NCBI GenBank assembly: GCA_046330455.1
Contig: JAXLSU010000004.1
Span: 1 to 64,000 of the forward strand
Reading direction: 5' to 3'
From: CAVQXR01 sp046330455
GTDB taxonomy: Bacteria; Actinomycetota; Thermoleophilia; Gaiellales; Gaiellaceae
DNA: 64,000 nucleotides
Shown: piece after piece, positions 26,601 through 36,035 of the stretch
Layout of the letters: each line of letters starts with the position of its first letter
Position numbering within the stretch: the stretch's first letter is position 1
Position numbers and translations under genes: made by a program
Notes under the pieces: model-generated
Database searches by the model: none
Seen by the model: the letters and a program-made list of their open reading frames with translations, nothing else
What the model was told of the DNA's origin: nothing

Positions 26601-27942
26601 TCAGCCGGCGATCACGGCTGCGAACGCCGCGTGATCTGCCTCGTTCGTGACGGCATACCGTGCGGCGAACTCCGCGATCGCGCGGTCGAAGCTCGCCCGT
26701 CTTCCGAGGTAGCCCGCGATCCTGACCGCGTCACCCGTTCGTGCGTGCGAGCGGGCGAGGATCCAGGCACACAGGGAGCCGTAGTGGCCGAGGTTGTCGC
26801 GGGCCATGACCATCGGGTCTCCCTGGCCCTTCAGGTCCCAGAGCTGCCGGACGTAGTAGTGCCGCCCGGTTGCCGCGCCCTCCGCCCAGCCGAGGAAGAC
26901 GTCTCCCGCGGCCTGGATCAGGCGCTGGCCGACGACGACGCGCTGCCCGTGGTGGCCGAGTCGCGAGGGGCCGGCGTAGGGCTCGAGCACGGATCGCTGG
27001 GCCTCCTTGGCCTGGAGCACGATGAAGTCGGCGTTCGGATCGTCCGGGCCGGCGAACAGGGCGACCCAGCAACGCGTCCCGACGCTCCCCACCCCGACGA
27101 CCCGGAGTGCGACGTCCACGAGCTGGAACCGGTCGAACATGCGTCGGCGCTCCTCCGGGAGCGTTTCGCGGTAGCTCTCGATCAGGGCTGTCGCGTCGCC
27201 GAGATCGTGCTCGGTCTGCTCGAGCCGCACGGTCAGCGGCGGATCGGCCACGAAACGCCGCCGGCCGTCGACGAGCTCGGTGAAGCGGGTGACGGCGCGG
27301 AGGTGGTCCTTCCGGCGAGCGCGCTTGACGTCGTTCCGAACGACGGAGCGGTACCGAACCGGGAAATGCTCGATCACGCGCCTGATCTCGGTGCGCTCGT
27401 AGAACAGGTCGAGGGTGTGCCAGGTCGCGTAGTCGGCGATTCGCTCGCGGTAGCTGCGCGGCGGTGAGGACGAGCGTGTCGCAGGCGGCACGAGACCAGC
27501 CGCGCTGGCGCCCGACCACGTGCAGGCTCGCACACAGGCGCTTGACGTCCCACTCCCAGGGTCCGGGAAGCGTCTCGTCGAAGTCGTTGATGTCGAACAC
27601 GAGGTTTCGCTCCGGGCTTGCGAAGAAGCCGAAGTTGGTCACGTGCGCATCGCCGCAGGCCTGCACGTGGATGCCCGTGGCCGGCGAAGACGCGAGGTCG
27701 GCGGCCATCACCGCCGCGGCGCCGCGGAAGAACGCAAACGGCGACTCGGCCATGCGTGCATACCGGATCGGCACGAGCTCGGGGAGCCGTGCAGCCGCCT
27801 GTGCCTCGAGCAGCTCGAGCGGGTCCCTGCGGGCCGGAGGTGCGCTCCACTCGCCGTGCGCCGAACGCGGAACCTCGGCCCGCAGCGCACGACCGAGCTC
27901 TCTACGCTCGAGGGGGTGCAATCGCTCGGGTTGGTCCGCCAC
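26601..27942 (-). pseudogene. DUF2252 family protein with one frameshift
   Basis: A protein-kinase-fold-like DUF2252 protein of about 445 residues split into two frames. The first frame (27942 to about 27457) has GIHVQACGDAHVTNFGFF and VFDINDFDETLPGPWEWDVK, the family hallmarks. It loses frame within LTAAQ, where SYRERIADYATWHTLDLFYE is then found in the next frame and runs to 26601. One missing base near 27457 explains everything and the rest is unbroken, so sequence error is as likely as mutation. The function of DUF2252 is not established; kinase-like activity has been proposed from fold. Confidence 0.8.
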
Positions 27943-28048
27943 GGCCGGCCAGCCTAACGGATGCCGACGACGGGGCTGTGGGGCATGGGGTTCGAACGTT
28001 GCCGTCTCAGGACGTCACGGAATCCAGAGCACTGCCATGCGACGTTCT

Positions 28049-31000
28049 TCAGCCCAGGGCGAAGTACCGGTCGAGGAACGCCGCGAGCCGGTCGAGCACG
28101 GTCTGCTTCTTGACTCCGTAGGTACCGTCCGCGGCGAAGCGCGAGGTCGGCGGGAGGATCCCGGTCACCGCGGCGCCCGTCACCGGGATCGCGCCGTCGC
28201 GAAACGCCCGCTCGACGAACGCGCGCGTCGCGTCGGCGTCGAGCCCTTCGTCCGCGATGATGTCACCGAGCTCCTCGTCGCGCCTGGCCTCGACGTATCG
28301 ACGCCAGTCCTCCTTGACGTCCGAGTCGACGGACACCCTGTCAACGAAAGCCAGGATCAGGTCGCGCTTGTTGCGCAGGGAGATGCTCGAGTCGATGGCC
28401 CGCCGGATCATCGCCAGGGTCTCGACCTCGCGGTCGGTGCCGTCGCTGCGCTCCGCCCGATACCGCTCGACGAGCATCAGGATGTAGTCGACGTCGACCT
28501 CGACCTGCTTCACGAGCTCGATCTCGAAGACGATGTCGTCGAGGATCGATTCCTTCTCGGCGTCGCTGGCGCGGCGCAGGTCGGCGTAGTAGTCGAGATA
28601 GAGCGACTGGTAGTCCTGGTAGTCGCGCTCGCCCAGGATCTCGTTCCCTGCGAACTCGTCGAACGCGGTCAGGATGTTCCTGAGCCGCAGGATCGACCCG
28701 AACAGCCGGATGAACATCCTGGTCGCGCTCTCCCCCTGCACGGGCTGATCGAGCGGGAAGAGCTCCTGTAGCTCGGCGACCCGCTCGGCGTACTCGTCGT
28801 AGTACTCGCCGTAGGGCTTGAGCAGGACGATGCCGCGGGCGTCCTCGTTGCCGAAGAGCGCGAGTGCGTCGTTCGTCTGCTCCTCCAGGTCGCGGAACGT
28901 GACGATGTTCCCGTAGGTCTTGACGGAGTTGAGAATCCGGTTCGTGCGCGAGTACGCCTGGATCAGGCCGTGCGCGCGGAGACCCTTGTCCACCCAGAGG
29001 GTGTTGAGCGTCGTTGCGTCGAAGCCGGTGAGAAACATGTTGACGACGATCGCGAGGTCGAGCTCGCGGTTGCGCAGCCGCAACGAGAGGTCTTTGTAGT
29101 AGTTCTGAAAGCGCTCGGACGAGGTGTCGAAGCTCGTTCCGAACAGCGCGTTGTAGTCGGCGATCGCGCCCTCGAGAAAGTCGCGCGAGCTCGCGTCGAG
29201 GTCGTCGGTCTCGAACTCCTCCTCGGCGAGGAAGTCGGGATCGTCCTCGTTCGCGGAATAGCTGTAGATGAGCCCGAGCTTGAGCCGCTGCGCCTCGGGC
29301 AACGCGACCTGCTGCCTGGCGAACTCGGCGTAGTAGCGCTTCGCGGCGTCGATCGAGGCGGTCGCGAGCAGCGAGTTGAAGCCCGCGACCCGCTTGCCTT
29401 CCAGGGTGTACGCGAAGCCGCGCTTCGTCTTCTGATCGAAGTGCTCGCGGATGTACGAGACGACCTGGCCGATCCGCGCGGGTGCGAGGAGCGCCCGCTC
29501 GGTGTCGATCGCGGAGACCTGCTTGTCGGCGACCTCGGCCGGCACCGTGATCGTGTTGACGTAGTCGATCCGGAACGGCAGCACGTTCCTGTCGTTGATC
29601 GCGTCGACGATCGTGTAGGTGTGCAGCCGGTCGCCGAAGGCCTGCTCGGTGGTGCGCAGGCGGGGGCTGCCGGAGCTGCCGGCATTCGCCGCGAAGATCG
29701 GCGTGCCGGTGAAGCCGAACAGGTGATAGCGCTTGAACGCCTTCTCGATCGCGACGTGCATGTCGCCGAACTGGCTGCGATGGCACTCGTCGAAGATCAG
29801 CACCACGTGCCCGTCGTAGATCGAGTGGCCCTTGTTGCGGTCGACGAACCGGGCGAGCTTTTGGATCGTCGTGATGATGATTCGCGCGTCCGGGTCTTCG
29901 AGTTGCCGCTTGAGCACGCTCGTCGAGATGTTCGAGTTGGCGGCGCCCTTCTCGAACCGCTCGTACTCGCGCATCGTCTGGTAGTCGAGGTCCTTGCGGT
30001 CGACGACGAAGACGACCTTGTCGACGTCTTCCAGGCGGCTCGCGAGCCGGGCAGCCTTGAAGCTCGTCAGCGTCTTCCCCGAACCGGTCGTGTGCCAGAC
30101 GTAGCCGCCCGCCGCGACCGTGCCGAGCTGCCGGTGGTTGGTGGACGTCGCGATTCGCTGCAGGATCCGCTCGGTCGCGGCGATCTGGTAGGGCCGCATG
30201 ACGAGGAGCTTGCGGTCGGCGTCGAAGACGCAGTACCGGGTGAGGATCGCGAGCAGCGTGTGCCTGGCGAAGAACGTCCTCGTGAACCCGGTCAGGTCGG
30301 CGATCGTCCGGTTGCTCGCGTCGGCCCACCAGCTCGTGAACTCGAACGTGTTCGACGTCTTCCGCCGGCTGCGCCCCGCGACCTGCTCCGCCACGTGTGA
30401 GTCGCGCGTCGTGTTCGAGTAGTACTTGGTGTGCGTTCCGTTCGAGATCACGAACAGCTGCACGTACTCGAACAGGCCCGAGCCCGCCCAGAAGCTGTCG
30501 CGCTGGTAGCGGTTGATCTGGTTGAACGCCTCGCGGATCGCGACGCCGCGCCGCTTCAGCTCGACGTGCACGAGCGGCAGCCCGTTGACGAGGATCGTGA
30601 CGTCGTAGCGGCTCGCGCGCGCGGCCTCGCCGGCGTCGACCTCGTACTGGTTGATCACCTGCAGCCGGTTGCGGTGGATGTTGCGCTTGTCGAGCAGCAG
30701 GACGTTCTTGAAGCTGCCGTCGTCGCGGGCGAGCACCTGGACGTGGTCCTCCTGGATCCGCGCCGTCTTCTCCATGATTCCCTCATTCGCCCCGGCGATC
30801 CTCTCCGCGAAGAACCGCTCCCACTCGCCGTCCGAGAACGCGATCCCGTTCAGCGCCTCGAGCTGCGCGCGCAGATTCGCGACCAGCGCGAGCTCGCTCG
30901 AGATCGGCAGGTACTCGTACGCCTGCCCCTGGAGGAGCGCGATGAACGCGGCCTCGAGCTCGGCCTCGCTCTGGTGGGAGGTCTCCCGGGCGGCGTCGGG

Positions 31001-31078
31001 GACGAACTCGGCGACGACGGTGCTCTCGTTGCCGACCGAGATCGGCTCGTACCGCGATGCCTGGGGTTCGGCGCTCAT
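28049..31078 (-). CDS. hsdR: Type I restriction enzyme, R (restriction/translocase) subunit
   Basis: HsdR (1009 aa, typical length) translocates DNA and cuts far from the recognition site. The PD-(D/E)xK nuclease centre is at about 159-175 (RYDVTILVNG then VHVELKRRG). The SF2 motor follows: Walker A VWHTTGSGKTLTSF at 328-340, VVFVVDRKDLDYQT, DEAD-box DECHRS at 430-435, and FGFTGTPIF. The reading frame is intact. ATG 31078 overlaps the VapC stop (ATGA), so hsdR translation is coupled to a toxin gene. Without functional HsdM and HsdS it should be inert, because type I nuclease needs the M2S core. Confidence 0.96.
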   Translation of the reverse strand: MSAEPQASRYEPISVGNESTVVAEFVPDAARETSHQSEAELEAAFIALLQGQAYEYLPISSELALVANLRAQLEALNGIAFSDGEWERFFAERIAGANEGIMEKTARIQEDHVQVLARDDGSFKNVLLLDKRNIHRNRLQVINQYEVDAGEAARASRYDVTILVNGLPLVHVELKRRGVAIREAFNQINRYQRDSFWAGSGLFEYVQLFVISNGTHTKYYSNTTRDSHVAEQVAGRSRRKTSNTFEFTSWWADASNRTIADLTGFTRTFFARHTLLAILTRYCVFDADRKLLVMRPYQIAATERILQRIATSTNHRQLGTVAAGGYVWHTTGSGKTLTSFKAARLASRLEDVDKVVFVVDRKDLDYQTMREYERFEKGAANSNISTSVLKRQLEDPDARIIITTIQKLARFVDRNKGHSIYDGHVVLIFDECHRSQFGDMHVAIEKAFKRYHLFGFTGTPIFAANAGSSGSPRLRTTEQAFGDRLHTYTIVDAINDRNVLPFRIDYVNTITVPAEVADKQVSAIDTERALLAPARIGQVVSYIREHFDQKTKRGFAYTLEGKRVAGFNSLLATASIDAAKRYYAEFARQQVALPEAQRLKLGLIYSYSANEDDPDFLAEEEFETDDLDASSRDFLEGAIADYNALFGTSFDTSSERFQNYYKDLSLRLRNRELDLAIVVNMFLTGFDATTLNTLWVDKGLRAHGLIQAYSRTNRILNSVKTYGNIVTFRDLEEQTNDALALFGNEDARGIVLLKPYGEYYDEYAERVAELQELFPLDQPVQGESATRMFIRLFGSILRLRNILTAFDEFAGNEILGERDYQDYQSLYLDYYADLRRASDAEKESILDDIVFEIELVKQVEVDVDYILMLVERYRAERSDGTDREVETLAMIRRAIDSSISLRNKRDLILAFVDRVSVDSDVKEDWRRYVEARRDEELGDIIADEGLDADATRAFVERAFRDGAIPVTGAAVTGILPPTSRFAADGTYGVKKQTVLDRLAAFLDRYFALG

Positions 31079-31506
31079 GGCGCGGCCCAGAGCCGCAGCG
31101 GCACGTGTGCAGCCGCGTGCACGAAGTCCTGGTCGGTCGTGAGCAGCGCCACGTCGCGCGAGATGCAGATCGCCGCGATCATCGCGTCAACGGTCGACAG
31201 CTGCACTCCCGCCCGACGGCAGGTGAGGCTGTGGTCCGCCGCCTCCTCGTAGTCTCGACGCGAAGGTGTGAGAAACGGTAGCGCGGCGAAGTCGGCCTCC
31301 ACGGTGGCGCGGGCCGCGACCGCGGTGAACCCGCGCAGCAACTCCAGATAGACCAGCCCTGTCGTAACGACCGCGCCTCGAGCGAGCAGGTCGCGCAGCG
31401 CGGACACGGCCGCGTGGTCAGGCGAAGTATCACGGCGGTACGCGAGCGACCACACGCTCGTGTCGACCAGGGTGGTCTCAGTCGATGAGACCGAGCTTGC
31501 GGTCAC
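31075..31506 (-). CDS. vapC: PIN-domain ribonuclease toxin (VapC-like)
   Basis: This 143-aa PIN-domain protein has the acidic active site: LVDTSVWSLAYRR (first Asp), TGLVYLELLRG (Glu), QLSTVDAMIAAI (Asp) and LLTTDQDF (Asp). VapC toxins cleave tRNA or rRNA and are held by the partner antitoxin. Its start overlaps the end of the vapB frame by about 28 bases, and it may start further in, at the ATLVDTS region. It ends in ATGA with hsdR. Confidence 0.88.
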   Translation of the reverse strand: MTASSVSSTETTLVDTSVWSLAYRRDTSPDHAAVSALRDLLARGAVVTTGLVYLELLRGFTAVAARATVEADFAALPFLTPSRRDYEEAADHSLTCRRAGVQLSTVDAMIAAICISRDVALLTTDQDFVHAAAHVPLRLWAAP

Positions 31507-31702
31507 GGGCGCGTCTCGACTCCTTGTAGTCGTACGTGGGATCCCAGTCGAGCGTGCCGAACAGTTCGACGATCCGTGCCTGCTCGCGCCGCGCGATGAA
31601 CTCCTCGAGCGCGCGCGTCACCGCCGCCTTCTTCGTCTTCTCCCCGCTGACTGCGAGCGCGCGGTCGAGCAGCTCGGGGTCGATCGCGAGATTCGTCGCC
31701 AT
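31478..31702 (-). CDS. vapB: VapB-type antitoxin (type II TA)
   Basis: The antitoxin has 74 aa from ATG 31702, preceded by a perfect AAGGAGGT site. The first half is a ribbon-helix-helix-like DNA-binding segment (TNLAIDPELLDRALAVSGEK then KKAAVTRALEEFIARR), common in VapB/DUF2191 antitoxins. The second half (FGTLDWDPTYDYKESRRARD) is the toxin-binding tail. It represses its own operon in known systems; two TGTGTAAG repeats lie just upstream. Confidence 0.88.
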   Translation of the reverse strand: MATNLAIDPELLDRALAVSGEKTKKAAVTRALEEFIARREQARIVELFGTLDWDPTYDYKESRRARDRKLGLID

Positions 31703-31711
31703 GTGTACCTC

Positions 31712-31731
31712 CTTACACACAGTCTTACACA
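31712..31731 (-). promoter_or_regulatory. Tandem TGTGTAAG boxes before vapB
   Basis: On the minus strand two identical 8-mers TGTGTAAG occur 12 bases apart, the inner one merging into the vapB ribosome binding site. Spacing near one helical turn and place at the start of an autoregulated antitoxin gene suggest an operator. Direct rather than inverted arrangement lowers certainty. Confidence 0.4.
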
Positions 31732-31752
31732 AAACGGGTGGATCGCAAGCCG

Positions 31753-32142
31753 TCAGGCCAGAGGGTCGAAGGTCTCGAGCCCGAGCTGCTGCGCGACCTG
31801 CCGCATCGCCGCGTCGTGCGTCGCGACGGCGACGTCCGCGCCCAGGAGCTGGCAGGTCGCCAGATGGATCGCGTCGAGCGACCTGACGTGCGGCTCGATC
31901 GCGGCGGCGGCGTGCAGGATGCCGTCGTCGATGCTGACGAGCTCGATCGCGGCGGCGGTCCTGACGAGCGAGACGTCGAGCCGCTCGCGCCTGAGCGCGC
32001 GCGCCACTTCGAGCCGCAGCAGCGTCGACGACACAGCGGCGTCACCGCGCCCGGTCAACGAGTCGAGCCACTGCGGCGCGCGCTCGTCACCCCATGGAAG
32101 CACGGCATGGACGACGATCGACGCATCGACGTACCAGCGCAC
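31753..32142 (-). CDS. PIN-domain toxin of the phd/vapC pair
   Basis: The second PIN protein, 129 aa, has the conserved acids in RWYVDASIVVHAVLP (Asp), LRLEVARALRRE (Glu), VRSLDAIHLATCQLLGADV (Asp) and VATHDAAM (Asp). GTG 32142 overlaps the TAG of the upstream antitoxin gene. A PIN toxin with a Phd/YefM antitoxin is a known mixed pairing. Only 50 bases separate its end from the vapB start, so the two modules sit back to back. Confidence 0.87.
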   Translation of the reverse strand: MRWYVDASIVVHAVLPWGDERAPQWLDSLTGRGDAAVSSTLLRLEVARALRRERLDVSLVRTAAAIELVSIDDGILHAAAAIEPHVRSLDAIHLATCQLLGADVAVATHDAAMRQVAQQLGLETFDPLA

Positions 32143-32423
32143 TAGCGGTCTTCGCGCAGCTCCGCGTAGAGCCGGTCGACGTCAGCGGGCGAGCGCTCGC
32201 TGTAGTCGCGCTCCGGCCACGGCGGGGCGTTCTTCGACGCCGGGACGATGCGGCCTTCGGCGCGCAGCCGCTCGATCGGGTCGCGCCCGGCGCCAATGGC
32301 GACGATGCGCCAGCGCGGCACGCCCCGCTCGGTCACCACGACCGATTCGCCCGCCTCGACCTCGGCGAGCACCCTGGCGGTCTGCTGGTTGAGCTGCCGC
32401 TTGCTGATCGTCTTCACGCACAC
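32142..32423 (-). CDS. Phd/YefM-family antitoxin
   Basis: An antitoxin of up to 93 aa. The Phd/YefM DNA-binding fold is clear in TISKRQLNQQTARVLAEVEA and GESVVVTERGVPRWRIVAI, residues 5-43. The acidic tail (WPERDYSERSPADVDRLYAE) should neutralise the PIN toxin encoded after it. GTG 32423 or GTG 32417 may be the start. Two tandem palindromes end 14 bases upstream of the start. Confidence 0.88.
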   Translation of the reverse strand: MCVKTISKRQLNQQTARVLAEVEAGESVVVTERGVPRWRIVAIGAGRDPIERLRAEGRIVPASKNAPPWPERDYSERSPADVDRLYAELREDR

Positions 32424-32436
32424 AGTGTACCCGTAA

Positions 32437-32457
32437 TGTCAGACATGTGTCAGACAT
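32437..32457. promoter_or_regulatory. Tandem TGTCAGACA palindromes, probable Phd operator
   Basis: Two copies of TGTCAGACAT (32437-32446 and 32448-32457) lie one base apart. Each contains the palindrome TGTC-A-GACA, repeated with 11-bp phase, so two repressor dimers would bind on one face. The site fills the short gap between the hsdS stop and the phd start, as expected for an autoregulated antitoxin promoter. Confidence 0.6.
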
Positions 32458-33676
32458 TCAGGCGGCCTCGGGGAAGGTGAGGAGGCGATTGCGGTAGTGC
32501 TCGTACTGCCTGCGGCGCGCGGCGAGCTCGGCCGGGAGACCGATCGAGAGGTCGTTCACGAGCGCGTCGAAGCGGTCGAGGATCGCGACGATGCGCTTCT
32601 GTTCGCTGGCAGGAGGGATCGAGATCGGCCAGCTCGGCATGTCGGCAATGGGAATCCGATCAACCGTTGCTCCGTGAACCGTCTTCGCCTGAATCAACGA
32701 CTGGAACTCAGGCCCAAGGTAGGCGAGCGTCAGGAATCTCGGGAGAATGGCGGACTCCCTCGGGCGCAGCAACCCCATTCGTCGCCCAAGAGCTGCCGGC
32801 TCGTCTATATCCCAATACGCGGCCTGGCCGAGGCGGGTTTCGTACGAGAACATCGTGTCTCCGACGCGAGGGGCAACACGACGGGTCCAGGCGTCGTACT
32901 GGTCCGTGCCGAGGTGTGCCGACTCGCCGAGGTCGAATTGCCCACCCTTGAGTGACGAGATGCTGAGGTACCACGGACCTGAGTCGGTCTTCCTCGGCGT
33001 CGCATGCGGACCGTCGAATAGGTCTGCGATCTCGCCCAGCGTCTTCCTCTGCCACCCGCCGCCAGGCGTCAACAACGCCCTCCAGTAGAAGGCGTACTGC
33101 CGCCGGCGCGCTTCCAGCTCCGCTTCCAGCTCCGCTTCGAGCGCGCTGAACGTGTCGAGGATTCTCACGATCTCGCGCTGAACTCGAGCGGCGGGACAGG
33201 CATTCTTGATCTTGGCCAGGTTCGCTCCCGACAGGCGCACGACCTTGGATTCGGACGCGAACTTGACCTTCTGGCCTGGAACTCAGATGACTGGAAGAAG
33301 TACGACACGTACTTCGGCTCCAACGCGTGGCGGAAGATGTAGCAGTCGTCGTAATCGCGATCTCGTCGCTTCCGATCCACGCTACGGCCCTGCCGAGGTC
33401 CTTGACGTTCTCTCCGGTGGCTGCGATGACCAGATCCCCCGTCTTTGCCAAGCGCAAGGTGCTTTTCAGCTCAGGGCGGACGAAGGATCGCGTCATCGCG
33501 GCCCCGGTTCCGTACTCGGTGTAGATCTCTCCGTAGTGGATTGCTCCGAGCCCCGCCTCGACGTAGTCCGCCTTGGTAAATCGCCGGCCGCGGATGAACA
33601 GCCCGACTTCGCCGAGTTCCTTGAGTGGCACGCCATCCGGGCAGAGCTCCGCGATCAGCTCGCCGATCCGGCTCAA
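32458..33676 (-). pseudogene. hsdS: Type I specificity subunit HsdS, frameshifted
   Basis: HsdS chooses the DNA target through two target-recognition domains. The N-terminal TRD (RIGELIAELCPDGVPLKELG, IHYGEIYTEYGTG) reads from a TTG at 33676 that overlaps the hsdM stop, then frame is lost near 33370. The segment CYIFRHALEPKYVSYFFQSS follows in another frame, and from about 33230 a third frame holds the conserved coiled coil (RILDTFSALEAELEAELEAR), the second TRD and the final repeat (AILDRFDALVNDLSIGLPAE). At least two or three indels lie in 33.2-33.4 kb. As written no full subunit is made. Internal duplication of the ARRRQY helix end marks the two half repeats. Confidence 0.85.
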
Positions 33677-35255
33677 CCCTCGCCACCCTCCAGATCAGCG
33701 ACGATCGCGTCGATCTCGCGCCGCAGCTCGGCCTGCCGCGCGACGATCCGCGCGATCTCGGCGTTGAGCGCCACGATGTCGACGGGCTCGCGGGTGTCCT
33801 CCGCCTCGACGTAGGACGAGACCGCGAGGTTGTAGCCGTTCTCGGCGATCGCGTCGTTCTCGACGAGCGTCGCGAAGTGGTCGGCGTCGGCGCGCGCGGT
33901 GAACGCGTCGAGGATCTTCTGCCGGTTCTCCTCGGAGAGCTTGTTCTTGTTCCCCTGGCGAACGAACTCAGCCGACGCGTCGACGAACAGCACGGCATTG
34001 TCGGTCTTCGACTTCTTGAGCACGATCACACAGGTCGCGATCGTCGTGCCGAAGAAGAGGTCTGGCGGGAGTTGGATCACCGTGTCGATCGAAGCTGTTG
34101 TCGACCAGGTACTTGCGGATCTTCTGCTCGGCACCGCCGCGGTAGAGCACACCGGGGAACTCGACGATCGCTGCGGTGCCGTTCACCGCCAGCCAGCTCA
34201 GCATGTGCAGCGTGAAGGCGAGGTCGGCCTTCGACTTCGGCGCCAGCACACCCGCGGCGCGAAGCGGGATCGTTGATCAGCAGCGGGTTCGCGTCACCGT
34301 CCCACCTGATCGAGTAGGGCGGGCTGGAGACGATCGCCTCGAACGGCTCGTCGTCTTCGTGCTGCGGATCGGTGAGCGTGTCGCCGTGGGCGATGTCGAA
34401 CTGCTCTGTAGTCTGGCACGCCGTGCAGGAACATGTTGATCCGGCAGAGGTTGTAGGTCGTGAGGTTGATCTCCTGGCCGAAGAAGCCGAGCCGCACGCT
34501 GCTGGCCGAGCACCTTCGCGAACTTGAGGAGCAGCGAGCCCGATTGCTCGCAGGCAGGGTCGTAGACCTTGTTCACCTCGGTCCTTCCTGACGACCGTGA
34601 TCCGCGCGAGGAGCCTCGACTCCTCCTGCGGCGTGAAGAACTCGCCGCCCGACTTCCAGGGGCTGTTCGAGGCGTACATCGTCATCAGGAACTCGTAGGC
34701 GTCGCCGAACGCGTCGATCGTCGAGTCGGCGTGATTCAGATCGAGGTCGCCGATCGCGTCGAGCAGCTTCACGAGCTTCTCGTTGCGCTTCGTCACCGTC
34801 GGGCCGAGCTTGCTCGAGTTCACGTCGAGGTCGTCGAACAGCCCCTTCAGGTCGTGCTCGCTCGCCTCGCCGACCGCGGAGCCCTCGATGTTGCGGAAGA
34901 CGGCTGGTGAGCGTCTCGGGTTCAGGTTCTCGTCGTGGCGGGCCTGCTCGCGCACGTTCGCGAAGAGCCTCGCTCGGGAGGATGTAGAAGCCCTTCTCGA
35001 CCACCGTCTCGTGCCGCCCGCGCTCGGCCTCGGCGTCGCTCAGGGCGAGGTAGTCGAAGGTCGGGGGCCTCGCCCGGCGTTCCTGCTCGTTCAGGTAGGC
35101 GGTGAGGTTCTCCGAGATGAAGCGGTAGAAGAGCGTCCCGAGCACGTAGGCCTTGAAGTCCCAGCCGTCGACCGCGCCGCGCAGATCGTTCGGGATCCGC
35201 CAGATCGTCCTGTGCAGCTGCCTGCCCGCTCCGCCTCCTTTCCCACCGCCGCCAT
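33673..35255 (-). pseudogene. hsdM: Type I DNA methyltransferase HsdM, multiply frameshifted
   Basis: Pieces of an HsdM N6-adenine methylase of about 520 residues appear in order in changing frames: LHRTIWRIPNDLRGAVDGWD, FYILPSE, RNIEGSAVG, GLFDDLDVNSSKLGPTV, EFFTPQE, NKVYDPAC, FFGQEINLTTYNLCRINMFL, FDIAHGDTLTDP, AIVSSPPYSIRWDG, and VIQLPPDLFFGTTIATCVIV to the stop. At least seven indels are needed. Motif I reads DPACEQSGSLL instead of DPACGSGSLL, and the catalytic NPPY is SPPY, so key residues are changed besides the frame. Start ATG 35255 precedes a likely frameshift. Either a dead gene or poor sequence; the conserved blocks remain very well preserved. Confidence 0.85.
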
Positions 35256-35377
35256 GCGGGCAGTCTTTCAGGCGCGGCTGACGCTTCGGACGTGCGCCGG
35301 CCGGTCGGGCGAGCGGTGGTGATGCCCGGCGGTGGACCTGGCGACGAGAAAAGCCTCTGAGCGGGGCTTTCACGAGG

Positions 35378-35448
35378 CTGCGGGGCAAGGATTCGAACCT
35401 TGACTACCTGATCCAGAGTCAGGCGTCCTACCGTTAGACGACCCCGCA
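35378..35448 (-). tRNA. tRNA-Gln (CTG anticodon)
   Basis: The reverse complement forms a cloverleaf: acceptor stem 35379-35385 with 35442-35448, anticodon arm CCTGA-CTCTGGA-TCAGG giving CTG, and T arm with GGTTCGAATCC. CCA is not encoded. It directly borders the restriction operon. Confidence 0.96.
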
Positions 35449-35497
35449 AGGGCGATCCCAGTGTATCGGCCCCCGGGTGGGCCGGTTCGGGGCGCGG

Positions 35498-35908
35498 TCA
35501 GGCGCAGGGGCCGTCGGCGGGCGGCTGGGCGGGGCCCGTGGAGTGGACGACGGCGGTGCCCGAACCGGCCTGCACGCAGTACCCGGAGTCGTTCGCGAAC
35601 GCGACGACCACCGTGGCGTCGAGGGTCGTGTCGAGGACGTGAAGGGTCTCCGTGCTGATGCCGGCATAGGTGCCGTTCTCGGCCGCGTAGCTCTCGGCCA
35701 CGATCATCGCCTGCTGCACGCGTGCCGTCGCCGCCACCCGGCTCGCCTGCTCGACGGGGTCACCGCTCACGAGCCCGACCGTGGTCGCACCCCCGGCCGG
35801 CGCGCCGACGGCCTCCCTGGCCTCGACGACCGCCGACAGTCGCCAGGCCATGAGGCACAGCCCGATGACGGCCCCGATGATCGCGACGAAGAAGCCCGCG
35901 CGGCCCAT
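35498..35908 (-). CDS. Pilin-like membrane-anchored protein
   Basis: A 136-aa protein from ATG 35908 (ATG 35944 adds 12 residues). It has an N-terminal membrane helix (GFFVAIIGAVIGLCLMAWRL) and an exterior part. The stretch VQQAMIVAESYAAENGTYAG resembles the alpha1 C-terminal end and loop of type IV pilins/pseudopilins, and two cysteines (SGYCVQAG, DGPCA) could close a C-terminal loop as in pilins. A classical prepilin peptidase site G-F(T/S)L-E is absent. The assignment is therefore tentative. Confidence 0.6.
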   Translation of the reverse strand: MGRAGFFVAIIGAVIGLCLMAWRLSAVVEAREAVGAPAGGATTVGLVSGDPVEQASRVAATARVQQAMIVAESYAAENGTYAGISTETLHVLDTTLDATVVVAFANDSGYCVQAGSGTAVVHSTGPAQPPADGPCA

Positions 35909-36035
35909 GCCGTAGGTATCGGCACCGCCGCCGCGCTTCTCCACCCCCTCGGAGCAGGAGGTGATCAGGTTTCGTCATGCCTCCGCCCACGCCGCCTACG
36001 TACGGTTGGCCGGAAGGACGAGTCAGGAGGTTCCG

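Noticed and set aside
35378..35448. tRNA-Gln as an island attachment site
   Set aside because: No integrase and no partial tRNA copy was found at 19-35 kb; adjacency alone is not enough.
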